The notes under the pieces are model-generated. The model searched no databases. It worked only from the letters and a program-made list of their open reading frames with translations, and was not told where the DNA came from. The position numbers were made by a program, and so were the translations under genes. 64,000 bases of DNA from Plotosus lineatus (lineage: Eukaryota; Chordata; Actinopteri; Siluriformes; Plotosidae). This document shows positions 22,348-34,443 of this stretch, piece after piece (positions within the stretch are counted from its first letter, which is position 1; every line of letters begins with the position of its first letter). Location of the stretch: the NCBI GenBank assembly GCA_024760905.1, contig CM045729.1:58541080-58605079 (forward strand). The letters are read 5' to 3'.

Positions 22348-23007
22348 GTGGGGTCCAGACTGATTTTATTAATTGGGAATATTTGAAAAATCACCAAAAC
22401 CACCACCAACAACAACAACAGTGGACGTTCCATGATCTGAATATTTTATCTCCAATACTATTTTATTTCAAGGTCATTATTTAGATGCAAGCAAGTTTCC
22501 GACATTGACTATAGCTCTGAAATGTGCTTTGTATCAAAGGCCAGATTTCCGAATGATTAATCTCCTCTGCCATAGCAAGGATTCAGAAGACACTAATCTA
22601 TGCGGAAATATAATGTTTTACTAAACCTGGAATTCATTCAATACTGAGTGCCCACTGTCATTTAAGCAAAGAATGAAGAAACCACACACACTGAAAAATA
22701 TAAAAAAATAATTCAGATATTTTATTTTCAATCATAGTAGGTGGTGTAGTGGTTAGCACATTCACCTTATAGCAAGAAGATCCTGGGTTCAACTCCCAGG
22801 CTCGAGCATCAGCTTCCCCGCAACCTTTGTAGTAGGACTAAGGTTCAGGAAATGAGTGTGTGAGTGAATAATAATAATAATAATAATAATAATGCTGTAG
22901 ACAATATGCTTTAGTTTGCAATGCAAATTGTAATGAAAATCTCTTACAAAGTAATATTAAGCATTGCTTTGATTTGCTTGACTAGCATAGCTGGTTTACA
23001 CCTAAGG

Positions 23008-23059
<52 letters not shown>

Positions 23060-25626
23060 TGAGAAAGAGAAACCCAGCACGATCATGGGTGCAATAAGAT
23101 AAACAGTGTATGTCTAAAATTATTTTAAAGGTATTTCTCTTAAGGGCAAAACTGCCAAATTGCTTGATGTCGTTGGACTGTGGCAAACTGGAGCTCTCTC
23201 AGAAAACTCACATAAGCAGAAGTAGAACATTCAAATCCTACACAGGAAGATCAGAGCCCAGGACTTGAACCCAGGACCTTCTTTCTATGAGACAGACATG
23301 CTAACCAGTGCCTGTAGAACAAACTAGAGCTAGAACAAAAAGCAGACTAAATATTCTAAACCTGGAATTTTCTGTCAAACCACATAAGTTTCAGATGTCT
23401 GTTAACTCTATGTTGTAAAAATAATATAGGATGAGATGAGATTTCCTTTCGGCTGTTTCCCTTTTTTTTTTCAGGGGTCGCCACAGCGACTGATTCGCAC
23501 GTTTTGATTTGGCATAGGTTTTTTACATCGGATGCCCTTCCTGACACAACCCTTTCTTTAGCAAGGGACAGAAACACGCTGACAACCTTGTGGAGAGTGA
23601 GACTAGAACCCCCAACCTTAGGATCAGCGATCCAGCATCCTATACCACTAGACCACCACTGCCCCTACCAAAATAATATAAACATATATAATAACATACA
23701 GTATTGTATTACTGTATAGATCAAAGTCAGGGAACATTGTCAGTGCAGAATCAGTTTTCTGCCAGAACAAACCTGTAAACGGCGTAAATCAGGTGTCATT
23801 CATGAACAAAAACTTTCACCCCAGATTATTATCACATCCAGATAAAGCATAAGATGAAAATTGGACTTGTCAGAAAAGATGACTTGACTTCCATGATTTA
23901 ATCCTTATGTTATTTAGCAAACTTTAGCCTGGGTCTTAGAGCCAATAGCTCAGGAACAGCAAAAAAACTGCTTCAGCAACAGCCTTTGGTGTCAAATTCT
24001 AAGGTTACACAAAACATGAGATGATGTCTCTGCATTCTTGCAGTGTTTTAAGGATGACTCAATCTTGGCTTTAAAAAAATGAACAACAAATTGTACATTT
24101 GAGAAGAGGTTATACAGTGAGAGTGAAAGGCTAAGGATATCTGTGTGACTCTTACAACACAGTTGAACGTGAAAGCTCTGTGCTTTAAACACATCCCATT
24201 TTATTTAACTGTTACATGAACCAGGATACAGCAGTTACTGAAGATGAATCAATTCACAAAACAAATTAAACAAAGGAAAATTTAGGAAATTTCAATTCAA
24301 TAAACAGTTTTTTACATAAACACACAAAACAATACACACATTTTAAAATTGTTAATATGTTTTAATAAATTTCAGGGTTTCAAAATGGTTGCTACTTTTT
24401 AAAACTACGACCTTCGATTTGTTATAGCGACACGGACCACATTAATATATCCAGTTATCCAATGAATACTAGGCTACAATCCTTTATATTTGACAGTAAA
24501 GTACTGTATATGATTTGTCTTGGGCAGTGGTGGCTTGGTGATAAAGGTGCTGGATCACTGATCCTATGGTTGGGGGTTCAAGCCCCACTCTCAACAAGTT
24601 GTGACTGTCCTCCCAGTGCAGCTAACTGGGTTGTCAAAGGCCGGCCATGTCTCTCACTGTCTATGGTGTGAGGCATGTAAAAGAACCATTGCTGACTTTC
24701 GACAAGAGTAGGCCGCATAGCCGTCAGAGTGTGTTTCTGCCCTGCGATGGCCTGGTGAGCCATCTAGGGTGTACTCTACCCTTGCCTAATGTTGGCTGGG
24801 ATGGGTGCCAGCCTCCCTGCAACTCTAATTCAGATCAAGCCGTTACAGAAAATGAATGATTTGGGTTTTTTTTTTTAATTTTATACTGCAGCCAATGTTT
24901 ATTACAAAGGATATCTAGAATTGTCTGAAACATGGGTAGATTCATTTATAAATATGAAAGGCTTTGATTACAAATGTATTAACTTATTCCTGCTTATCTG
25001 TATCTTACACCTTGCCTTTTCTTTTTCTTTCAGAACAGATATTGTGGTGTTCCTCCTTGCTGTGTCATTGATGGGTAAGTCAACCATTATATATTCTCAG
25101 TTGTCATGTTCTGAACATTCAGAAAGAGAGTTTAAAATATATGCAACAGATGAATATGTGACTCAAGTCTGAATCAGGTGCAGTGCCAGTTATTTATTTT
25201 TTTAAATATGTGGAAATTTGAAGCCATTTCTTCTAGATCAATCTTATGTTGTAGTGAATAAGTGTATATTTACTGTACGCAGTTAGGCTAGGTGGGTCCC
25301 GATGTGGAGAATTCAAGATTAAGTTGTCTTAACAAACTAATTTCAGATTCTTTGAGAATGAATCAGCAGTGAATGCGGTCTGAATGAATATTTGTCGGAG
25401 GGAGTGTTTATATTAGCTAACATTAAACTTTAAGAACTGGCTCTTGTAGCAGAGGAAGTAATTTATTTATAAAGCAGAATAAGCAGAATTTTTGAAGGGG
25501 AAGTAGAATAAAGTTTGGGACCAAAGATAGTAAATGTCTGAGAATTGTTTTAATTTCATTCTTTTATTGAGCTTTGTCAGTATATTTGTAGACTAGCCAA
25601 TATAAATACGTATGTATATACAGTAT

Positions 25627-25684
<58 letters not shown>

Positions 25685-26114
25685 ACACTCTTTGTGTTGT
25701 ACCTTTGGAAAACCAAAGTGGGACAGAATTAATGCAGAAAAGTAAATTAAGATCTGGGGCAAGATCTTTTCATGGGAAACCCATACACATTTCATGTGTA
25801 CTGATGGGGATGAAGAGGGTGCAGATGTAGCCCTAACCTGTCTCCAAGAGAGAATGTAGTGAATTTTGAAATAAAAAACGAAAATGGGACAAAATACCAA
25901 CTGAAAAGCTTGATCACTTGTAGTCTACAGTCCTTTAATATGATTAAGTGTTGTGAGAAGGAGTGACATTTCTACATAGTAAATTCTACTTTTTACAGAT
26001 GTGTTGAAGAATCAACGGTTAAGATGTGTTTTTAATAAAAAAATATTTGCAAGTGTTAATTTCTGATGTTATTTTAAAGTTTTACTTACTGTCTCAACTT
26101 TAACTAATTTAGAG

Positions 26115-26160
<46 letters not shown>

Positions 26161-26343
26161 GATAAAATAGATTTGAGATTATACTTGTATAATGTGCAAT
26201 ATATTTGGATAACTTTTCAGTCACTTCTTTTTTGCACTGACCTTAAAGTAGAAATCATGGCTTCCAGATGTTGTATAGCTTTGTAGATTTTCTATTTTTG
26301 CATTTCTTTGTAAACTTCCTTGTGTTAGCTCAGAAACATGACC

Positions 26344-26429
<86 letters not shown>

Positions 26430-29132
26430 ACACACACCCACACACACACACACACAGAGAGAGATAGAGAGAGAGATGGTTTTGGAAACAAAGCTTCAGT
26501 CTTTGTTCCAGACTAGATTTTTCGACTTATTTTTTTCTTAATTTCTCTGACATTGAATGTCAATAATTCCCAATTCAGAATACTTTCATACCAATGTTTT
26601 CATTAACTTGCTTAGTGCTCTGGAATCTGCTTAGTATGTGATAATATGCTAACTGGCTAATTTATGCACTTTAAACAACAATCTTTTATGCTAATATTAT
26701 GTGTAAGGTTTTGTCTTTATTTACTGCTGATCATGTGTTCATAAAGTTATTCTACCTAATGCTCTCTTGGCCAAACTGAATGAATTTCTTTTCAATGATA
26801 TGGAGGTTTTACATTTCAATTAGATTTAAATGGTGAATTAAATATGCTTTAAGAGCTTAAGGCTCATCAAGTTATTCAGGTTCTTTACGTAAGCGCTTTA
26901 GCAGCTACAACAATACAATAATAGTCATAATAATAATGAAGGTTGTCAATATTTTTGCACCTGACACAAATCTTGAACTCAGCAAAATTCAAAAACATAC
27001 AAGCAAACAAATATTTAAGTGTAGAACTAGTGTGAGCGAATCACTTGTCAAATCATGACACTCTTTCGGAGATCTTCCAAGTAGAACTAAGATTACCAAT
27101 TTTTTAATTAATGTCCAAACTTTTATTGTATTTACTATACTCTAGTTATGCTGCAGAGCAAACAAAATATCTAATATAGTCTCCATATTCTTGCATTATC
27201 ATTAAACTTTCATTGTCAATCATGTTTTTAATCTGAATTACCTGTATTCAGTCTGTTAATCTCTTAATGTTGCAGACATCAGAGCAGAAGAGCCAATCCA
27301 GAATATAAATGTCTCTCTTGGGAACAATGTGTTGTTGCCATGCCCTTGCTCTGAAGACACTAAAACGCTGGTATGGCAGATTGGCGAGGACATAGTTGTA
27401 AACACTTGTTGTGAGAAGAAACACGAAGTTCACGACCTCTATAAAGGGAGGACGCAAGTAATCCTGAATTCAACGAAAGGAAACTGCTCTCTGCTTCTCC
27501 ACAATGTGACTGTGAATGATGGGAAAATATTTACATGTCATTTTTTCGGGAACGGCGGAGATATGCATAATATGCATGCAGTTAGACTGAAAATTGAAGG
27601 TAAGCTATAAGATTTTAGGTTATTTGAATTTTAGTCTTAGTTATATGTTGTTGAAGCAGAATTGCATTTTATTGCGTAGAAATAGTAAATGGCTGGTATT
27701 GTGAAAACATTGTTGTCACTGTTGTTCTGAATTGCTGTCATGTCATTCTGGTTTTACAGAACAAGATCAGGAAGGAACTCGGTCTCCTCAAGGTGGTTCC
27801 AGCAGTATAACTTTTGGTAGGCCTTTTATTTTTACGTGTTTCAAATTGCATCTTGTTTAATATATTTTGAGATATGGCTATATTTCTTTCTTTGGTTTAT
27901 TGTGTGTATGAATCGTCTTCATAGCAATTGAATGTGATAACAAAACAAAACTGATATTTTAAACATAAGTCTATTTCAGTTATAATCCTCCAAGTATAAT
28001 CCAGTAAAAATTGTTGCATTTGTCACTTCTTTTGTTTTTCCAGAACAAGACCATCAAGCAACACGTAAAGGATTTTCAGTCGGAGTTCCCTTATCAGTGA
28101 TAATCTTGGCTGTAGTAATTTTGGCAGTTCTTTTCAAAAAGTATCGGCAGAGAAGACCAAGAACGGTACAAATTATAAATTTTATTAAATAGTATATATT
28201 ACTAATTTCTTAAGTAACAACAGCATAAATCACAGCACATGCCATGAAAAACTGATAAACCACAATTGCAACTTCTCCAATTTAAAGATTAAAGAGGAAA
28301 CAAAGCCTGAATTATATTATTGTACTGGTGAAGGGCTGGTTTCTCATTACAATGTACAGACGCTCCCTGACTTACGTTTTTAATTGGTTCCGGACGGCCG
28401 AATGCAAGTTGAAAGTGAACGTAAGTTGGTACAGTGACGTATTACGTGTGACGGATGACGCTCATACTGTACTATACATCCATAAATACCATTACAATAT
28501 CTTATAGAACACCCCTAAATCAATTATTATAAACATAACATTGTAAAATAATATTAAATATATCAAATAATATCAACATTAATTTCAAATAAGTAACTTA
28601 TTTATCCCGAGTTACTTTACTTGAAGTTTAAAACAGTCAATCAACGCTTACAATATGTGAAACGCTCAATACCAAAAGTAGTGTACTTGTGAAAGTAGTG
28701 TACTTGCTGTGGGTCATACAGAATTTCGGTCTTTCAAGTGCACAAGGGTGGCGTTGAACTCGTTTAGAACACAGCCTGCACTGATGCAGTCTCCCAGCAA
28801 AGCGGAGAGTTCTTTCTTTTGTGTAAGTAAGTAAACTTTATTCAAGAGATGCATACACAGAACAAGTACAAATCCTAATGAATATTAATATAAAAATAAG
28901 TATACACTCTTAGGATTCTGCTAAAAAATAATGAATATAAAGATTGTGCCAATCTGAGCAGATAGTAAATTCATCTCTGTGTATGAGACTTGCACCCATG
29001 CTAGTAGGCTTACACTTCTGAGCAACCATATTTGCTTAGGGTTACAAAAGTCTGCAAAACAGTGTAAACACAAAGATCACAGTGACGACGTCTTAACACA
29101 AGGTTAACACGCTACATAACTGAGATATATAT

Positions 29133-29167
<35 letters not shown>

Positions 29168-29769
29168 CCCGAGTCGTAGGACAACCATTGGTGACCTGCC
29201 AAGAAGGATAACGCCCTGGTTATCATCTTCATGGAGGTTTTCTTGGGAGGATTAGTGCAGTGGTTTGCCATTGCCTTCTGCATGATGCAAACCTACGGGC
29301 AATTTAGAGTGGGCAATTAACCCACGGTGCATGTCTTTGGCTTGTGGGAGGAAACCGGAGCACACAGAGGAACCCACGCAAATATGGGGAGAAGATGCAA
29401 AGTCCAGACAGAAACGGCCAGGCCGGGAATTGAACCCACGCCTTGTTGCTGTGAGGCGGACATGCTAACCAGTATGCCACCGTGACGCACACGCACACAT
29501 GCACACACACACACGAATGCAGTGTCATTACGTCAGCGTACTACGTAGGTACATCTGAACTCAAAATTGTATTTTTTTTTTTTTTAAACGGATGAACATA
29601 AGTCGGGGAGCGTCTGTACTTATGTAAAATTCAAATTAACCTCATTTGTGCCTCAGACACCAACATACCGCATAGATAAAATGACTTAGGTTTTTTTTTC
29701 TTAATGTTACAGGTAATGATTCATGATCCTCAAGTACAAGTGCCTATAATGAACCACACTCCTCTCTGA
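21768..29769 (+). CDS. Single V-set immunoglobulin-domain type I membrane protein, six exons
   Basis: Coding exons are 21768-21775, 25034-25074, 27276-27599, 27760-27816, 28044-28165 and 29713-29769. They join in frame as 609 bp, giving 202 residues. All introns are GT/AG with phases 2,1,1,1,0. Residues 1-20 are a signal peptide (MFRTDIVVFLLAVSLM...). Residues 21-124 form a V-set domain with C39 and C104 as the core disulfide, W50, the D98...F102-T-C104 motif and four N-glycosylation sequons (N28, N81, N86, N93). Residues 125-152 are a stalk, about 154-174 a membrane helix, and 175-202 a short basic tail with no tyrosine signalling motif. The pattern GRTQVILNSTKGNCSLLLHN resembles B7/butyrophilin-like V domains, so cell-surface ligand or receptor function is inferred. 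There is no IgC domain. Extra cysteines (C41, C61, C62, C87) are unusual. Exon 1 contributes only eight coding bases, so its choice depends on the signal peptide it creates. Confidence 0.8.
22161..22231. repeat. Three-unit 24-bp minisatellite in intron 1
   Basis: Three tandem near-identical 24-base units starting AAATACATATGAGAATAAAA. No spacers, so it is not a CRISPR-type array. Confidence 0.9.
22312..22347. repeat. Short (CA)n tract in intron 1
   Basis: About 36 bp of CA with a TATATA interruption. 22348-22737 beyond it shows only an (ACC/AAC) run near 22395-22421. Confidence 0.85.
22738..22895 (+). repeat. SINE family C head with (AAT)n tail
   Basis: Head GGTGGTGTAGTGGTTAGCAC and B-box GGTTCAACTCC, then a shortened body ending CAGGAAATGAGTGTGTGAGTG and an (AAT)n tract at 22867-22892. 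It lies in intron 1. Confidence 0.8.
23008..23052. repeat. (GT)n microsatellite in intron 1
   Basis: About 45 bp of GT. Confidence 0.95.
23165..23310 (-). repeat. SINE family C head half in intron 1
   Basis: Minus strand: TTAGCATGTCTGTCTCATAG, AAGGTCCTGGGTTCAAGTCC, and on to the GGACTGTGG-type segment. The tail half is missing. Confidence 0.75.
23436..23666 (-). repeat. SINE family A with internal deletion, intron 1
   Basis: Head and tail are intact on the minus strand, but the body between the GTCAGCGTG position and the ACAAGGTTGTC position is deleted. 23667-24523 beyond it shows no supported feature. Confidence 0.85.
24524..24862 (+). repeat. Chimeric SINE: family A head, family C tail, intron 1
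   Basis: Head GGCAGTGGTGGCTTGGTGAT, B box GGTTCAAGCCC and family A body run to GTCAGAGTGTGTTTCTG. The text then switches to family C tail starting CCCTGCGATGGCCTGGTG and ending AGAAAATGAATGA. It is the only plus-strand chimera in the window. Confidence 0.88.
25630..25689. repeat. (CA)n microsatellite in intron 2
   Basis: About 50 bp of CA with two CT interruptions near its end. Confidence 0.95.
26116..26158. repeat. (CA)n microsatellite in intron 2
   Basis: About 43 bp of CA. Confidence 0.95.
26348..26476. repeat. Composite (CT)n(TA)n(CA)n(GA)n tract in intron 2
   Basis: Consecutive pure blocks: CT about 44 bp, TA about 34 bp, CA about 28 bp, then GA/GATA. Polypyrimidine and polypurine blocks flank a TA core, so the tract can adopt hairpin, H-DNA or Z-DNA forms. 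26477-27275 shows no other feature before exon 3. Confidence 0.95.
29132..29163. repeat. (TA)n microsatellite
   Basis: About 32 bp of TA just before the SINE-like insertion in the Tigger-like element. Confidence 0.9.
29164..29490 (-). repeat. SINE family C relative, nested in intron 5
   Basis: The minus-strand head has AGCATGTCCGCCTCACAGCA and B-box-like GGGTTCAATTCCC. The middle carries CATGCACCGTGGGTTAATTG. The distal part (GCAAACCACTGCACTAATCC) differs from the standard family C tail, so it may be a subfamily. Confidence 0.75.
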
Positions 29770-30494
29770 CCAGTAACATGACACATTCCTGGTGGGCCAA
29801 TAATTATGATATCACCTCACTGTGAAGGCCAATTGGAAAATGACTGGATCACCTACACAGGGCATTCGAAATCTGTAGACATATCAGCATTTTTTTTAAA
29901 TAATTTTTTGTACTGTACTGTTATTGATCACTGTAATGTATTTCCTTGTGTGTTTTTTTAAATGTATATATCTTTCAAAGGTTTGTCATCTACAAGCATT
30001 TAAGTGGAAAATACCTCAAGCAAGGTTACCTAAAAGTGAGGCAGAATCAAATTTAAAAGTTGGAGCTGACACCTGAAAAGTTGGAGCTGACATGTGAAGA
30101 GGGGAGATAGTTCTATCCTCATGTGACCTGGAGATAGCTTTTACCGTCCTTGCTTGGTGATTGATTAATTATAGGGGAACTATGACAGGTGGATTAGTTA
30201 GAAAAACAAGAACACTGAGCTGAGCTGTTCACGCAGATGCAAGTGTTACAAGATTAAGTTATATACACACATGCTGTAGTAGTTTATTAGATATTGCCAA
30301 CTGTACACTCTCTTTGGGTCGGATAGCAGCCCATTCCCAGTTACCTGAATCATCACTACAGAAGAAAAAAAATGTAGCATTGTTTTGAGTTGTTCTAAGC
30401 CAAAAGTTAATGCAAGTTGGCATTATATTACCATTCAGTCAAAAGTGATTTTGTAAAAAAGAACAACATTTGGCATTAAACTATTTGTTGGGAA

Positions 30495-30533
<39 letters not shown>

Positions 30534-32010
30534 ATTAAAGAGATGACAGTTGTAAACCACAATGCTTTCACAATAGCCTGGCATTCAGTAGTTTTGGCAG
30601 GGAGACACGAAACTATACAGTCATCAATGAAACATTCTAAAATGTTACTAATAGGGGAAAATATTAGTTGGCGATTAAAGGTAGATGAAAATAAAAGAGA
30701 TGACATGAAAGAATAAACGTTAACCTGTTGTGCAAACTTGGGTATAATTAAAAAAATATACAGGTAGTAAGTATGATTTGGGTCACATTCACTCATCAGA
30801 TTTGATTTAATCAATACTTTACAGGATTTATTTAATATAAGATATTCTAATTATATATGCCATGTAAATTAATAAGAAACATTTAATATTTTGTAATTAA
30901 TTTAATAGGGCCTTGCGTTGTGCTGCACAAAACTATCCGCTAATTTTAACAAATGGTAAAGCAAGTGTGTATATACGACACTGGAGGCATAAAATAAGAA
31001 CTATAGCACCCGTTCACCTTTCTGACCTTCCAGGCAGGAGCAGATGAGGGCCATAAGGTTTCAGTCGTGCTATTCTGAATAATTCAATTTCATGTTTGCA
31101 CAAATTTTCTACAGATGCTTGCTAGCGATAGAAACACTGAATGTCAGTATTGGAATGAGCATTGAGGAGCAGTCAGTACAAAGTAAACTGAAAAAAGAGG
31201 GAATTGTTGCATCTCTGACTCAATAATATTTAGTATCTGAATGAAGCATTAACGAGTGTAACAAATTCAATTTTAAATGATTTTCACGTGTGATCATAAT
31301 GAGAAAACATTTACAGAATATATACAGACGTTTCCCTCAGTAAAAAGCTTTTTTATGTGGAAGTAATTTTGGGTTTTTCCTCGGCAGAAAGCACAGGACA
31401 ATAAAAACAAGTATCAATGTTAACATCTGAAACGAATGCCTTCAACAGGGTGAGAACAGGAGAACATTTTCCCCACAATTCTCTCTATATTTTAATAATG
31501 TATGACTATAGTCTTTATTTTATATCTGTAAACCTCCTACAAAAATGAAGCTAGATAATGGAGAGATATGATATAAACAAGAGAAAAAAAAAACATGTTG
31601 TGGAGAAGGAGTAGCTGCACTTTGGACTCTGTAGCAGCTGCTGTATTATCATATACTGGCGGCTTCTCGTTTCAGAGGTCACCCGTGCCTGATATCTCCC
31701 ATTGATAAACTATAATGGAGATTCTATAAGTTCAGAGGATTAGATTGACGTGCTGTTGTAGTGTGTGTAATTATTGGACTTCCTTTATATGCAGGTTGTA
31801 TAGTGTTGACAGGCGACTGAGTTACTGACATTACTTCTGCATTTAAAGCTACGCATGGGCTTGTTTTTTTTCTGGTGTATTTTTATTTTATTACTACTCC
31901 CTATGGGATATTTTGCTGTCTTGTATTTAATACAAACACAACACAAATGTGAGGTGTACTCTGTGTCTGCAATCCTGTAATATGAATAAACCCTAAAGTA
32001 CTTTTCTATA
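29770..32010 (+). other. Probable 3' UTR of the immunoglobulin gene
   Basis: After the stop codon there is about 2.2 kb without a competing feature up to a good polyadenylation signal at 31985. It contains a 30-base T run at 30499-30529. An earlier, weaker ATTAAA lies at 30474-30479, so a shorter transcript end is possible. The UTR extent is inferred. Confidence 0.35.
31985..31990 (+). terminator. Polyadenylation signal AATAAA
   Basis: Canonical hexamer with a GT-rich CTTGTGTCC segment about 25 bases downstream. It is the best candidate for the end of the immunoglobulin transcript. Confidence 0.45.
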
Positions 32011-32111
32011 CTTGTGTCCTTTAATATATGTCCTATAGCCAGTTGATGTTCAATTAGAATCTATACAGTATTCACAGTACATATATTTTGTTGTATTACA
32101 CTGTATGGTTT

Positions 32112-32210
32112 GCAAAGCGATGATAGTCTGGCGAGCTGCTCAGAATCTATGCCACCTTCACTCAGGGTTGGCTGGGATAGGCTTCAGCGTTCCCACAACC
32201 CTGGTTCTGT
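32112..32210 (+). repeat. SINE family C tail fragment
   Basis: Diverged tail text including GGCGAGCTGCTCAGA and TTGGCTGGGATAGGCTTCAG. 32211-33037 beyond it has a (GT)n run at 32571-32600 and no gene. Confidence 0.6.
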
Positions 32211-32567
32211 TAGTGTGCTACCATGTACGTCAAAGGTGAATACAAACATACATTTTAAAAGATAAACACTTACCTAGATTACCTGTCAATTGTTAGACTG
32301 TTATTGAGAAGATTGCCTGAAGTTAGTTAGGATTGGCTGGAGCTTTTTGCTTATCTCTGACAGGTAAGCATTACTTATAATGGATGGATGAATTTTACCT
32401 GTCAGCACTCTTTCTTCTGATTGATTGTGGCCTAAATAAAAAGTATATATGGCAGGGTATTGACAGGCCTCATTAACATTTGAAAGAGACTTTTGCATTC
32501 GGAAAAATTTATGTGGTGAAACAAGAAGTTATACACGACCTCCACTTCCACATGGGAAAAATACATG

Positions 32568-32609
<42 letters not shown>

Positions 32610-33596
32610 AAATATTGTAGTCTTGTGCTTTCGAAACATAGCTTTTGGCTCTCGGGGAAAGCACCCAACAATATTTTTGTTCCATTCATTAGTAATTCTG
32701 CTATGGAAGTCCCCTTCTTTACACCACTAAAGCTGGACTTGATACTCATGTCACATTTGATTGTAACTGCTAAAGTTTGCAATCCTTAGACATGTCCGAT
32801 TCATGTTTTCTATTTGCCGCCCTAGACAGTCCATGTTCTCTATAATAGCTCATAAAACACTTTTACTTTTATCACCATGGTATTTGGCTAGTTGTAATAA
32901 AAATAAGTTGATGGCATGCTTCCTGAATATTCTGTTCATGAAAGACCCAACACTTTTCATGTTTGTAAAAAATTAAATGAAAAGAAATGGATTTTAGTTC
33001 ATTTATACCATATTTAGCATTTAAATTATTGCACATACAGTTGTGCATAATTTGCGAAATTTTTTTTGGCCATTTTACAGAGAATATAAATGATAATTCA
33101 AAAAATTTTCATTTTTTAACCTCATGGTTAGTGGTTTTGTAGGACCATTTATTATCAAACAGTAATTTTTGGTAAAATTCAAAATTTTGGTGTCAACACG
33201 ACCCCTCATTTTCCAATTTAGCATTTCTTGGATATTCTTTTATATACTTTTCCTGTTTTATAAAGTTCAACTACCTTCCGCTGCAAATCCTTTGGTAATT
33301 CTTTTGTTTTCCATATGGTTTGTAATCCAGCAATGTTAGTGCCGAACTCACTGAAACAAGTTAGGGTCTGTCAGGAGCCCAGAAACTCAGTGACTTTTCA
33401 TTCACTCAATGATTGATGGCGCTGTGATGATGGCGCTGTTCTTCAAATTTGAAGATAGTGAAGAGTTATTTCTTCTCGCCTGCGCTGAGTATTTATGTAT
33501 AGCGAGAGACAGTTCGCTGGCTGATCCCCACTCTCAAGGCCTAGGTCCCTTCCATGGTGTCTCAGCTGGTTAAGACGGTTGTGGTGGTTCCGAGAC

Positions 33597-33814
33597 TGAC
33601 AGAAACATGCTGACGGCTTTGCAGCCTACTCTTTTTACAGAAGTCAGCAATGGTTCTTTTACATGCCTCTCACCATAGACAGTGAGAGACATGGCCTGCC
33701 TTTGATAACCCAGTTAGCTGCACTGGGGGGACAGTGACAACCCTGTGGGGACTCAAACCCCCAACCTTCGGATCATCGATCCTGCGCCCTATCCACTAGA
33801 CCACCGCTGCCCCA
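33597..33814 (-). repeat. SINE family A head half, nested
   Basis: Head, B box and body are present on the minus strand and stop at the GTCAGCATGTTTCTGTC position, with no RTE tail. Confidence 0.85.
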
Positions 33815-34107
33815 ACCACACACTGATTATAAGCAATCAAACCACAGGTGAGGCCGGATACTTTCAGTAGCCACTTAAATGCATGTGTAAACTTTTGTCT
33901 ACGATGTCTGGGTAAGACCTCCAGGGTAGGTAAACTTTTTATGAGGGTAATTTGATTAATTTCTGTTGTAATTATGATTTAAAAAGAGCAAAGACGATTG
34001 TTTGATCATTAATGGCTTCACGCAGCGCCTAACCATCAGTGAAAGAAAAAAGGTTTTCTATTAGCATTCATATTCTCTCAAAAATGGCCAAAGAAAATCA
34101 GAAATTC

Positions 34108-34443
34108 GGAATTCGGTTTAATGCCACAGTCATCGGTGACTGGGAGTCCATGGGAGCTAATTGGCCGAGCTCTCACTGGAGTGACAGCATATGCTTACTT
34201 CTCTGTCACAGTGATCGACAGCCAATCATGGGCGTCTGTGAGCTTCATTCGTACGATGAGGGAAATAGCACTTTCCGTCCAAGTGTGTTCGATCGCCCCA
34301 AATATGCATTCACCACGGTTCAAAAAGAAGCAGGTGGCTGTCATGGAGGGGGCATGTGCGTGCTTTCGCCCCTACTTGGTCAGTGGATGAGTGGGAATTG
34401 GATTTGACTAAATTGGGGATAAAATGAGGGAAACAAAAAGAAA
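34108..34443 (+). repeat. SINE-like insert with 15-bp target duplication
   Basis: A 336-bp insert is bounded by GAAAATCAGAAATTC (34093-34107) and GAAAATCACAAATTC (34444-34458), one mismatch apart. The 3' end is A-rich (AAATTGGGGATAAAATGAGG, then AAAGAAAG). The long target duplication and A-rich tail indicate LINE-assisted retroposition. The internal reading frames are not genes. Confidence 0.8.

Larger units (their letters stand above)
28357..29616. mobile_element. Tigger/pogo-like non-autonomous element filling intron 5
   Basis: The ends are CAGACGCTCCCTGACTTACG and the complement CATAAGTCGGGGAGCGTCTG, with TA on both sides (28355-28356, 29617-29618). No transposase is readable. It occupies 1260 of the 1547 bases of intron 5. 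A family C SINE and a (TA)n tract are nested inside. Confidence 0.8.

Noticed and set aside
34039..34407. 122-residue open frame
   Set aside because: It spans the boundary between a Tc1-type element and a retroposed insert with target duplications, so it is not a gene.
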